Shown here in pieces: positions 8,779 to 17,727 of a stretch of DNA of 64,000 nucleotides; the first letter of the stretch is position 1, and each line of letters begins with the position of its first letter. Made by a program: the position numbers and the translations under genes. Source of the stretch: an uncultured Fretibacterium sp. (lineage in GTDB: Bacteria > Synergistota > Synergistia > Synergistales > Aminobacteriaceae); contig CALEPX010000003.1 of assembly GCA_937911045.1 (NCBI GenBank), forward strand, positions 93,547-157,546. The letters are read 5' to 3'. The notes below the pieces were generated by a model. It saw nothing but the letters and a program-made list of their open reading frames with translations, searched no databases and was not told where the DNA came from.

Positions 8779-11700
8779 ATAATATCAAGAATTTACGTCG
8801 AACGCAGATTTGGCGAAACTTTGGAAGCAGATTCACTTTCTCATGAAGTCAGGAATATTCACGGACTCGAAAATCTGGAGAAATTACGAATTTTGAATCG
8901 CTATGACATTCAGGGCTTGGATTCCGAAATGCTGGACAAAAGCAAGTTCGCAATTTTCGCAGACCCATGCACGGATATTTTGCGTAAAAATTTGCCCGAT
9001 GATTACGACGAGATTATCGCCGTAGAATTTTTGCCCGGACAATTCGATCAACGCGCCGATGCTGCCGAACAATGCGCCGGATTATTATTCGGATTCAGAC
9101 CTGTTATCAAGACCGCGAAAATATACTTGCTCTACGGGAAGAATCTCGACACAAACGCATTCAGGAAATTCATAATCAATCCAGTCGAAGCACGTGAAGC
9201 AAATCTGGAAAATTATGATTCACTCGAAACAAATTATCCAGTTCCAGAGAATATCAAGACAATAACGAATTTCCGCAATTTTGACGATGACGCACTTGCG
9301 AAATTTTTGCACGAACGCGAACTCGCAATGAATCTCGAAGATCTGAAATGCTGCCGCGAATTTTTCAGGGGAGAATCCCGTGACCCAACTGTATCCGAAA
9401 TAAAAGTTCTCGACACGTACTGGTCAGATCATTGCAGGCATACGACGTTCCTAACGCAAATCGATCGAGCTGAAATTCTGGACTCAAGCGTGAAAGCCTC
9501 GTTCGAAAATTATCTGGAGGTCAAACGCGAACTTAAACAAGCACAAGAATCAGCAAAACCTGTTACGTTAATGGAAATAGCGACGATTGCAGCGAAATAT
9601 CTACGTGCGAAAAATCTGCTGCCGGATCTGGTCGAGAGCGAAGAGAATAACGCTTGTACCGTACGGATCAAAATTCATGACGAGCCTTGGCTGCTGTTAT
9701 TCAAGAACGAAACTCACAATCACCCGACAGAAATCGAACCGTTCGGTGGTGCGGCGACTTGTATCGGCGGAGCTATTCGTGATCCGTTATCTGGGCGCGC
9801 GTACGTGTATCAGGCAATGAGAATCACCGGTGCAGCGAATCCCTATGAAAAACCAATGCCCGGGAAATTACCCCAAAAATCTATCACGACTAAAGCAGCA
9901 GCAGGTTACAGTTCATACGGAAATCAGATCGGAATCCCAACAGGATTAGTAAACGAAATTTATCACGAATCTTACGCAGCAAAACGTCTCGAAGTCGGTG
10001 CAGTTATCGCGGCAGCTCCGGAGAAAAACGTAATTCGAGAAACGCCTAAATCCGGAGATCTGATTCTTTTACTCGGCGGAAAAACTGGTCGTGATGGAAT
10101 CGGCGGCGCGACTGGCTCATCAGTTTCACACACGTCCAGCTCAATCGAAACTTGTGGCGCGGAAGTTCAGAAAGGCAATGCTCCTGAAGAACGAAAATTG
10201 CAGCGATTATTCCGGAATGAAAAATTCACGCGGCTTGTGAAAAAATGCAACGATTTCGGCGCGGGCGGTGTGAGTGTAGCTGTCGGAGAACTTGCGGACG
10301 GTTTGGAAATTAATCTGGATTCTGTGCCGTTGAAATACGCGGGTCTTGACGGGACTGAAATTGCTGTGAGCGAATCTCAGGAACGAATGGCTATAGTAAT
10401 TGCTCCTGAAAATCTCGAAGCTGTGAAAAATCTTTCTGAATCCGAAGATGTTCAAGCTACGGTGATTGCGCGTGTGAATGATTCCGGACGCATGAAAATG
10501 TTCTGGCGCGGAGTTGAGATTGTGAATTTGTCGCGAGAGTTCATAAATTCCAACGGTGCGAAACGTCACATAAACGTCAGCGTGAAAGATTTCTCAGAGA
10601 ATCACGAAGCTAAAATTGCGAATCACGAATCATTTGCTGAGAATTTGCGTAGAGTTCTTTCTGATATAAATGTCGCTTCAAAGCGCGGATTATGTGAGAG
10701 ATTTGACTCGACTGTCGGAGCTGGCAGCGTATTGATGCCGTTCGGAGGAAAATTGCAGCTGACACCCTCACAAGCTATGGCAGCGAAAATTCCTGTGTTA
10801 AATCGCGAGCATAATATATGTTCGGTTATGTCGTGGGGATTCGATCCGTATATTTCTGAGCGTTCACCGTTCAACGGAGCGTATCTGGCAGTTGTAGAAT
10901 CTCTGGCGAAACTTGCTGTAACTGGTGCGGATTTGCGAAAATGCTGGCTGACGTTTCAGGAATATTTCGGGAAACCTGAGAATGATCCTGAGCGTTGGGG
11001 ATTGCCGTTTGCTGCATTACTCGGAGCGTTTCAGGCACAGTTGGATTTCGAAGTTGCTGCGATTGGCGGCAAAGATTCCATGAGCGGGACTTTCAAGACG
11101 CATGACGGGAAAATTCTTGACGTTCCTCCGACGTTGATTTCGTTTGCAGTTTCGTTGGGAGATGCCGGGAAAATAATTTCGCCTGAGTTCAAAAATTCCG
11201 GGTCGAAAGTTGTGTTGTTAAGTCCGGAATATTCGCGTGAAAATCCGGATCTTCCCGAGAAAGATTCTATGCGTGAAATTCTGTCGCAAGTTCAGGAGCT
11301 GATTCACTCAGGGAAAGTTATTTCAGCCTCGACGCCGTGTTTCGGAGGGATTGCAGCGATGATCTTCAAAATGTGTCTGGGAAATAATTTCGGATTCAGC
11401 TTCACTTGTAACAGCAATCTGGATTTATTCGGCAATCGTCGCGGAGAATTTGTTCTTGAGTTGAGCGATTCTGATCTTGATTTGGGCGTTGAAATTGGGC
11501 GTGTAATTTCTGAGCCGGAGATTATTTTTGCGAATGAGCGTGTGAAGCTCGAAGATTTGTCTATGATATACGACAATGTTCTCGAAAAAATTTTTCCGGT
11601 GAAAGCTCCTGGCGAAAATTCGATCACGATCCCAAAACTTGAGAACACGAATCATAAACCGAAGCCCATGCCCCAAATCGCGATTCACAACACGAAGCCT

Positions 11701-12510
11701 AAATTTCTGATTCCGGTTTTCAACGGCACGAACTGCGAATACGAGACTGCGCGCTCTATAGAAAATTCTGGTGGTAAAGCTGATATTTTCGTTGTAAGAA
11801 CTCTGACACCCGACGCAATGAAAATTTCGGTCGAAAAATTTGCTCAAAGTCTGAATGAATCACAAGCTATGATTTTGCCCGGAGGATTTTCTAACGGTGA
11901 TGAGCCTGATGGTTCGGGGAAATTCATCGCGATATTTTTGCGAAGTCCTGTGATTCGTGAAGCTGTGAAAAATCTGCTGGATTCTCGTGGCGGATTAATT
12001 TGCGGAATTTGCAACGGATTTCAGGCACTCGTGAAGACTGGTTTATTGCCTTACGGTCGAATTGTTGATCCGGACGAATTAAGCGAAGATTCCGCAACGT
12101 TGACGTTTAACCGGATTGCGCGGCATCAATCGAGAATTGTGCGTGTGAAAATAATTGCGAATGATTCACCTTGGCTTCGAATGACGGAGCTCGGGAAAAT
12201 TTATTCAGTGCCGATTTCTCACGGTGAAGGGCGATTCAAGTGCGGCGAAAAAATTCTGCGGGAACTTTTCACGGATTCGCAAGTCGCAGCACAGTACGTA
12301 AATCTGGACGGCGAAATTTCGATGGACGAGCTGTATAACCCGAACGGCTCGATTGCGGGAATTGAGTGCATAACTTCACCGGATGGGCGCATTCTCGGAC
12401 GCATGGGACACGCCGAACGAATCGGAAATAATCTTTACAGGAACGTTCCCGGAAATTATGACATGAAAATGTTTGAGTCAGCCGTGAAATTTTTCGCGAA
12501 AATCTGTTAA
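8779..12510 (+). CDS. purL: Phosphoribosylformylglycinamidine synthase, fused synthetase-glutaminase
   Basis: The enzyme makes FGAM from FGAR, ATP and glutamine, the fourth step of purine synthesis. From 8779 it has about 1243 residues, with an N-terminal PurS-like/linker part. Two AIR-synthase-like halves follow (KNETHNHPTEIEPFGGAAT; later SAFNGAYL-type region AIGGKDSMSGTF). The C-terminal class I glutaminase has the CGICNGFQAL nucleophile and a SHGEGRF His motif. Homologues begin close to RIYVERRFG. The in-frame ATGs at 8662 and 8692 precede the likely promoter. TTG 8770 directly abuts the GGAG SD (8766-8769). The best-spaced candidate is ATA at 8779, a near-cognate start. The function is certain; the start is not. 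Confidence 0.93.
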   Translation: MISRIYVERRFGETLEADSLSHEVRNIHGLENLEKLRILNRYDIQGLDSEMLDKSKFAIFADPCTDILRKNLPDDYDEIIAVEFLPGQFDQRADAAEQCAGLLFGFRPVIKTAKIYLLYGKNLDTNAFRKFIINPVEAREANLENYDSLETNYPVPENIKTITNFRNFDDDALAKFLHERELAMNLEDLKCCREFFRGESRDPTVSEIKVLDTYWSDHCRHTTFLTQIDRAEILDSSVKASFENYLEVKRELKQAQESAKPVTLMEIATIAAKYLRAKNLLPDLVESEENNACTVRIKIHDEPWLLLFKNETHNHPTEIEPFGGAATCIGGAIRDPLSGRAYVYQAMRITGAANPYEKPMPGKLPQKSITTKAAAGYSSYGNQIGIPTGLVNEIYHESYAAKRLEVGAVIAAAPEKNVIRETPKSGDLILLLGGKTGRDGIGGATGSSVSHTSSSIETCGAEVQKGNAPEERKLQRLFRNEKFTRLVKKCNDFGAGGVSVAVGELADGLEINLDSVPLKYAGLDGTEIAVSESQERMAIVIAPENLEAVKNLSESEDVQATVIARVNDSGRMKMFWRGVEIVNLSREFINSNGAKRHINVSVKDFSENHEAKIANHESFAENLRRVLSDINVASKRGLCERFDSTVGAGSVLMPFGGKLQLTPSQAMAAKIPVLNREHNICSVMSWGFDPYISERSPFNGAYLAVVESLAKLAVTGADLRKCWLTFQEYFGKPENDPERWGLPFAALLGAFQAQLDFEVAAIGGKDSMSGTFKTHDGKILDVPPTLISFAVSLGDAGKIISPEFKNSGSKVVLLSPEYSRENPDLPEKDSMREILSQVQELIHSGKVISASTPCFGGIAAMIFKMCLGNNFGFSFTCNSNLDLFGNRRGEFVLELSDSDLDLGVEIGRVISEPEIIFANERVKLEDLSMIYDNVLEKIFPVKAPGENSITIPKLENTNHKPKPMPQIAIHNTKPKFLIPVFNGTNCEYETARSIENSGGKADIFVVRTLTPDAMKISVEKFAQSLNESQAMILPGGFSNGDEPDGSGKFIAIFLRSPVIREAVKNLLDSRGGLICGICNGFQALVKTGLLPYGRIVDPDELSEDSATLTFNRIARHQSRIVRVKIIANDSPWLRMTELGKIYSVPISHGEGRFKCGEKILRELFTDSQVAAQYVNLDGEISMDELYNPNGSIAGIECITSPDGRILGRMGHAERIGNNLYRNVPGNYDMKMFESAVKFFAKIC

Positions 12511-12514
12511 TCAA

Positions 12515-12523
12515 TGCTATAAT
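12515..12523 (+). promoter_or_regulatory. Extended -10 promoter candidate for the efflux operon
   Basis: TGC followed by a perfect TATAAT lies five bases after the purL stop and 84 bases before the adaptor start. No convincing -35 is seen, as is common for extended -10 promoters. It lets the pump be expressed separately from purL. Confidence 0.5.
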
Positions 12524-12606
12524 GCCAAGAAATATTTGCACCGTCAGTTTCACAAATTCTACATGTTTATCGCATAATATCTTTGACAGACAAGGGGAGA
12601 TTAAAT

Positions 12607-13713
12607 TTGCTTAAGTTTTTGAAAAGTATACGAATCCTTTTATGGGTGTTAGTTCTCGTCGGAGTAGGTTGTCTTGTTGGCTGGCAAGTCATGGCTAAGC
12701 TGCGTCAAGCTGAAGCTAATCTCAGGTCGCTCGAAACAGAAACTGAAGTTACTTACCCCGTCGAGACGGAAATTATCAAGACTTCAAATTGGGAGACATG
12801 GCGCAGTTATTACGGTCAGGCGAAATCCGCTCACACTCAGAATATTACGACTTATGAGCGAGAAATCGTCAAGAGCGTGAACGTTGACATCGGCAGTGCT
12901 GTGAAAGCAGGTCAGACGTTGATCACATTGCAGGTCGCTGACAGAAGCGCGCGTGTTCAGGCAGGCAAAACCAGTTATGACGAAGCCAAGTTGAATTACA
13001 ACCGTTTGAAACAGCTGAATGCCAAGGGCGGAATTTCCCAGAGTGAAGTTGACTCAGCCTATGCTGCTATGAAAAGTGCTGAAGCCTCGTTAAAGAGTTC
13101 GCAGTCAACATTGCAGCGTACAAGTCTTAAGGCAAGTATTAACGGCATAGTTTCTGTTCGCAACGTTGAGCCCGGAGAAGTTGCAGAGGCAGGCGCGGTC
13201 TTGTTATCAATCGTCGATCCCAAAGAGATGGAAGCTGAATTAATGGTCTCGAAAAAGGATATTGCGAAAATTAACAAGAGTACGCCAGTTGAGATTTACG
13301 TTGACGGTGTGAAGCATATCGGTTGGGTTAAGCGAATCAGTCCTGAAGCTCAAACCGGTTCGGGATTATATCCGGTTGTAGTCGGGCTTCCCGAAAATTC
13401 AGGCATACTTCCCGGAACTTACGTCGAAGGCAGATTTCAGGTTGCAAGACAGAATAACGTCGTAGTAATTCCGTCGAATGTCGTGATTTACAGGGGCAAT
13501 TCTCAAGCTGTGTACATAGCGGACGGTTCGAGAGCTAAGCATGTTGAGATTACGACAGGTGAAGGTCGCGAAGGCCGTGTGATCGTAACGTCTGGTCTCA
13601 AACCCGGCGACAAGTTAATCACCAGCGGCAATCGAGTGTTATTTGACGGAGTAAGCATAACTCAGAACGTCGGTCTTGCGAATAATAATTCTCAGGATTC
13701 AAACGAAGGCTAG
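12607..13713 (+). CDS. RND efflux periplasmic adaptor (membrane fusion protein)
   Basis: The 368-residue adaptor links the inner-membrane pump to an outer-membrane channel. It has an N-terminal membrane anchor (ILLWVLVLVGVGCLVGW), a lipoyl half-motif (VDIGSAVKAGQTLITL), an alpha-hairpin rich in K/S/A (about 115-165), the second lipoyl half (GIVSVRNVEPGEVAEAGAVL) and beta-barrel/membrane-proximal domains. I chose the TTG at 12607 because AGGGGAG lies 6-7 bases ahead of it; an upstream TTG at 12583 has no such site. The pump gene follows after 6 bases. No outer-membrane factor gene is in the window. Confidence 0.9.
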   Translation: MLKFLKSIRILLWVLVLVGVGCLVGWQVMAKLRQAEANLRSLETETEVTYPVETEIIKTSNWETWRSYYGQAKSAHTQNITTYEREIVKSVNVDIGSAVKAGQTLITLQVADRSARVQAGKTSYDEAKLNYNRLKQLNAKGGISQSEVDSAYAAMKSAEASLKSSQSTLQRTSLKASINGIVSVRNVEPGEVAEAGAVLLSIVDPKEMEAELMVSKKDIAKINKSTPVEIYVDGVKHIGWVKRISPEAQTGSGLYPVVVGLPENSGILPGTYVEGRFQVARQNNVVVIPSNVVIYRGNSQAVYIADGSRAKHVEITTGEGREGRVIVTSGLKPGDKLITSGNRVLFDGVSITQNVGLANNNSQDSNEG

Positions 13714-13719
13714 CATTAC

Positions 13720-16700
13720 ATGAGAAGTTTCATAAAGTTTTGTATCACGCACCCAGTCTTTACTGGGTGTTCTGTTGTAATCTGGATACTTTTAGGCATA
13801 AGCAGCTATTTCACACTCGGTGTCACGCTCTATCCGGACGTGGAATTTCCGTTCGTACTTGTCCGCACGACTTACACCGGAGCAGGTCCAAACGAAATCG
13901 AGCAGTTAATCAGCAAGCCTCTCGAAGACGCACTCGCAGATCTCGAAAACCTGAAATCAATCACGACGTACTCAATCGAAGGCATCTCAATGGTCGCGGT
14001 CGAAATGAGAGCAGGAACGAATCCGGATTTAGCACTCGTTGACGTGAATAATAAAGTCAAAGCTAAGATCCCGGATTTACCTGATGATGCCGACGAACCA
14101 GTTTCCAGCAAATTCGATATTAGCGCACAGCCGTTCTTGATAATCTCGTTTAACTCAGATATGCCCGAGAAAACAGCCAAGAAAATTATTGAGGACAGGA
14201 TTAAGCCAGTTGTTGCGAGAGTTCAGGGTGTTGGACGTGTTGACGTAACCGGTGGGCGTGACCGTGAAATTCAGATCATGTTAGATCCGGCAGCGTTGAG
14301 CGATTACGGCATAAATTATCTGCAGGTTTGTAACGTTGTCGCTGCGAATAACGAAACTACTCCGACTGGATATATCACCCAGAAAAAAGACGAAATCTCT
14401 CTGCGAATCATGGGCGAATTTAACGAGGTCGAACAGCTCGAAAATATCCTGATTCCAACATCGACTGGTCAACCCGTAAGATTATCAATGCTCGGTGAAG
14501 TCGTCGATGCGGAAGAAGATCAGCGTTCACTTGCAAGAGCGAATGGTTTGCCGGTAGTTCAGCTGCGAATCAGTCCGCGTTCTAATGCCGACGTTGTTGC
14601 AGCAGGAAACGAGATTAAACGCCTGATGACCCGAACAATGAAAGATTTCCCCGAGTTCAATTATGAGTACACGTATGATGACACGGGCTTTGTCGAGAGT
14701 TCCGTTAAGAATATTATTCGTGATACTGCCATTGGAATTGCGTTGACAGCTCTCGTAATATATTTATTCTTGGGAAGATTTTCGGCTACGTTCATAGTCG
14801 CTATCTCGATGCCGGTTGCGTTTGCAGCTACGTTTGTTCCGTTGCAGATTCACGGCTACACGCTGAATTTGATGAGTACGCTGGGATTGGCGTTATCAAT
14901 GGGAACGCTGGTCATGAACGCAATATTAATAATCCAGAATATATATCGCTTCAGAGACATGGGTTACGAGCCGTTTGCCGCTGCTGAAGAAGGTACGGTT
15001 GAAATCTCGATGTCGGTTTTGGCGGGAGTTTTGACGAACTTGGGAGTGTTCATGCCGGTTGCGCTGATGTCTACGATTGCAGGACAATTCCTGAAGCCTT
15101 ACGCCGTTACGATTGTTTACGCGACGTGTTTCTCGCTATGGGTTACGATGGCTGTTACCCCGTGTTTGGCAGCGCGAATCAAGAAGGGCAAGAATGACAC
15201 TGGTGAATTGCCGCTGATTGGCAAGATTTTGACGGGCTGGTGGAACTGGATATTTGACGGATTCAGGGATTTGTTTTTCATATTTATTCACGCTTCTGTA
15301 AGATTTCCGTTCACAACTGTAGTATTGACGCTTCTTGTAACTTACGGATCGTTCAAGCTGGGCGGATTCCTGAGTACGCAATTTATACCCAGTATGGACG
15401 ACGGCACGGTGCGAATTACGCTCACACTTGATAACAACTCGTCGATTCACAAAACTGCTGAATTAGTCTACAAAGTCGAGGATTATATCAACACACTGCC
15501 CGAACGCAAATATATCAAGAACGTTGTCTCTACGATTGCAGGCTCAATGAGAAGCAACTCGATCAGTGAAGCACAAATCGCGCTTTACATGAACGATGAC
15601 CCCAAACGTCCCTCAACTGAAGTACTCGCGGATAAAATCAGACCATGGTTGAACGCATTGCCCGGTGTTGAAGTTGCTACGGCTGCTACACGTCAAGGCT
15701 TCAGCAATCCGATTCAAATCGAAGTCAAAGGCGAAGATCTGAACGTGCTGTACTCAGTCGCGGAGGAAATTCAGGCGCGCGGTAGAAAAATTCCCGGAGT
15801 TCGTGACCTGAAAATCGAGATGGAAATGGGCAAACCCGAATTGCAAGTTCATCCGATTAGATGGCGTTTATCACCGTTAGGCTTGAATATTTCGGATTTA
15901 GCCAGCATTGTCAGAGGCTATTTGATCGGGCGTGATGCCGGGAAATTCAGGCAGGGCGGTTACGAGTATGATATTAAAGCCCGAATCAGTCGTGAAAAAG
16001 CCAGCGATATTTTCAACGCGCACGAATTACCGATTATGACAGGTGTAGGATTAGTTCCGCTCGATGAAATGGCAGATGTTCACTGGGGAGACGCTCCGAC
16101 AGAAATCCGACGGGTCGAACGTCAACGCGCAGTAGTCGTAACTGGAAACGTGAGATATATTACGTCAGGTGAAGGCAATGCGAGAATGCGTGAAGTTGTG
16201 AATCAGATACAGCTTCCCGACGGCGTGAGCATAAATTTCGGCGGTGAACAGGAAGATATGGCTGAAAATTTCATCGAGTTAATCCGCACGATGGTTATAG
16301 CAATCGTAGTTACGTATTTGGTCGTTGCTGCAATTCTTGAGTCGTGGGTTTACAGCGTGATAATTCTGTTTTCAGTTCCGATGGCTGCGATTGGAGTTGT
16401 GCCGGCTATGTTGATTTCCGGAGTTAATATCTCGATATTTGCGTTAATCGGCATGATTATGCTGGTCGGAATGGTCGTTAATAACGCAATCGTTGTCATA
16501 GATTACGCGGAAGTTTTGCGATCTCAGGGACATCACCCGTACAAAGCAATCGAGGAAGCTTGTCGCGTAAGATTCAAATCACTTTTGATGGCGGTTGTTA
16601 CGAGCGTCGTATCGTTGTTGCCGCTGTTGAGTGCCGGACGTGGCTCTGAGATGAAAATGCCGATTGCAGTTGTTGCGATTGGAGGATTGATTTCGGGAGG

Positions 16701-16842
16701 AATGTTGGCGATGGTCTCTATTCCGGCGGCGTATAAATGCGTCTGGAGAGTGAGACTCTTGTGGGAAAATTTCCGCGGAAGAAAAACCGAATTTGAAGAC
16801 AGCGATAATCCCGATGACGGATTCGATTACGAAGAAGTTTGA
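13720..16842 (+). CDS. RND multidrug/solute efflux pump, AcrB/MexB-type
   Basis: The 1040-residue inner-membrane proton antiporter is full length for the HAE-type RND family. It opens with FIKFCITHPVFTGCSVVIW (TM1) and ends with a cytoplasmic acidic tail. It has two large periplasmic loops after TM1 and TM7, and an internally repeated 12-TM plan. The TM4 region has LALSMGTLVMNAILIIQNIYR where proton-relay Asp residues normally occur (GLLVDDAIVVVEN in AcrB). Here the positions read M/N, so proton relay may differ. The TM10 region (GMVVNNAIVVIDY) is typical. The gene overlaps the next one by 29 bases. Confidence 0.9.
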   Translation: MRSFIKFCITHPVFTGCSVVIWILLGISSYFTLGVTLYPDVEFPFVLVRTTYTGAGPNEIEQLISKPLEDALADLENLKSITTYSIEGISMVAVEMRAGTNPDLALVDVNNKVKAKIPDLPDDADEPVSSKFDISAQPFLIISFNSDMPEKTAKKIIEDRIKPVVARVQGVGRVDVTGGRDREIQIMLDPAALSDYGINYLQVCNVVAANNETTPTGYITQKKDEISLRIMGEFNEVEQLENILIPTSTGQPVRLSMLGEVVDAEEDQRSLARANGLPVVQLRISPRSNADVVAAGNEIKRLMTRTMKDFPEFNYEYTYDDTGFVESSVKNIIRDTAIGIALTALVIYLFLGRFSATFIVAISMPVAFAATFVPLQIHGYTLNLMSTLGLALSMGTLVMNAILIIQNIYRFRDMGYEPFAAAEEGTVEISMSVLAGVLTNLGVFMPVALMSTIAGQFLKPYAVTIVYATCFSLWVTMAVTPCLAARIKKGKNDTGELPLIGKILTGWWNWIFDGFRDLFFIFIHASVRFPFTTVVLTLLVTYGSFKLGGFLSTQFIPSMDDGTVRITLTLDNNSSIHKTAELVYKVEDYINTLPERKYIKNVVSTIAGSMRSNSISEAQIALYMNDDPKRPSTEVLADKIRPWLNALPGVEVATAATRQGFSNPIQIEVKGEDLNVLYSVAEEIQARGRKIPGVRDLKIEMEMGKPELQVHPIRWRLSPLGLNISDLASIVRGYLIGRDAGKFRQGGYEYDIKARISREKASDIFNAHELPIMTGVGLVPLDEMADVHWGDAPTEIRRVERQRAVVVTGNVRYITSGEGNARMREVVNQIQLPDGVSINFGGEQEDMAENFIELIRTMVIAIVVTYLVVAAILESWVYSVIILFSVPMAAIGVVPAMLISGVNISIFALIGMIMLVGMVVNNAIVVIDYAEVLRSQGHHPYKAIEEACRVRFKSLLMAVVTSVVSLLPLLSAGRGSEMKMPIAVVAIGGLISGGMLAMVSIPAAYKCVWRVRLLWENFRGRKTEFEDSDNPDDGFDYEEV

Positions 16843-17680
16843 TTTTGAAATTGGCAGACTTGCGTTTGAGGCGTTGCTTTATGAAGTGTCCGTAACGCCC
16901 AAACCGGGTCTTGTTGACAGAGAAAATTCCGGGGCGCATGATGATATGAATTATTTCACGTTCATGTCTAGTGCGTCCTCGTTATGTCTATGCTTTCACG
17001 AATTTGCGCGTAAAGGTGCGGAACTTGCTGCGGAAAAAATTCCTGTCGAGAAATTCTTGGCTGAGATTCGTCCGATTGGTGTGAAATTTGAGCGATTGAT
17101 GTTTGCCGCAACTCGTGGGATTAATACGCATAAGGGAGAGATATTTTCGCTGGGATTGCTGAGTGCGTGTGCCGGGTATTTAGCTTCGGGATCGAGTTCT
17201 GAGATTCTGGATTTTGCTTCGGAAGTTTGCGCGGGAATCTGTGAGAGAGATTTTGCGGATATTGCTTCGAAAAAAATTCTGACTAAGGGCGAGAGACTTT
17301 ACTTGAAATACGGCATTACTGGAATACGCGGCGAGGCTGAAGCTGGTTATCCGCGCGTGAGAGAAGCTTTGCCAGTTTTGCGGAAATTGTTAGCGAGAAA
17401 TTTTTGCATGAATGACGCATTGGCTGTGACGCTGCTGAAAATAATCTCGCATAATACCGACACGAATATTATTTCACGGCATAATCTTGACGTTCTGGAG
17501 CGTGTGCAGAAATTTGCGAGTGCATATCTGGAATTAATACTGGATTATGATTATGATCACGTGTCAATGCTGCGTAGACTTGACCGTAAATTTATTGAGG
17601 CGAATATCAGCCCGAGTGGCAGCGCGGATTTGTTAGCCGTAACGTATTTCATGCACGCAATAGAGAATCTTGAGCTATAA
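16814..17680 (+). CDS. CitG/MdcB-like triphosphoribosyl-dephospho-CoA synthase
   Basis: This family transfers dephospho-CoA to the triphosphate-ribose position of ATP, giving the prosthetic-group precursor of citrate or malonate lyase acyl carriers. The 288-residue protein has the hallmark VSVTPKPGLVDRENSGAHDD near its N-terminus, THKGEIFSLGLL, and HNTDTNII in the C-terminal half. I chose the ATG at 16814; it overlaps the pump gene by 29 bases and has only a weak SD, so translational coupling is likely. No citrate lyase, citX or malonate decarboxylase gene is in the window, so the target protein is unknown. Confidence 0.8.
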   Translation: MTDSITKKFDFEIGRLAFEALLYEVSVTPKPGLVDRENSGAHDDMNYFTFMSSASSLCLCFHEFARKGAELAAEKIPVEKFLAEIRPIGVKFERLMFAATRGINTHKGEIFSLGLLSACAGYLASGSSSEILDFASEVCAGICERDFADIASKKILTKGERLYLKYGITGIRGEAEAGYPRVREALPVLRKLLARNFCMNDALAVTLLKIISHNTDTNIISRHNLDVLERVQKFASAYLELILDYDYDHVSMLRRLDRKFIEANISPSGSADLLAVTYFMHAIENLEL

Positions 17681-17727
17681 TTGCAGCATATTTTTGAGAT
17701 TTTGAGAATCGGAGTTGAGAATAATTC

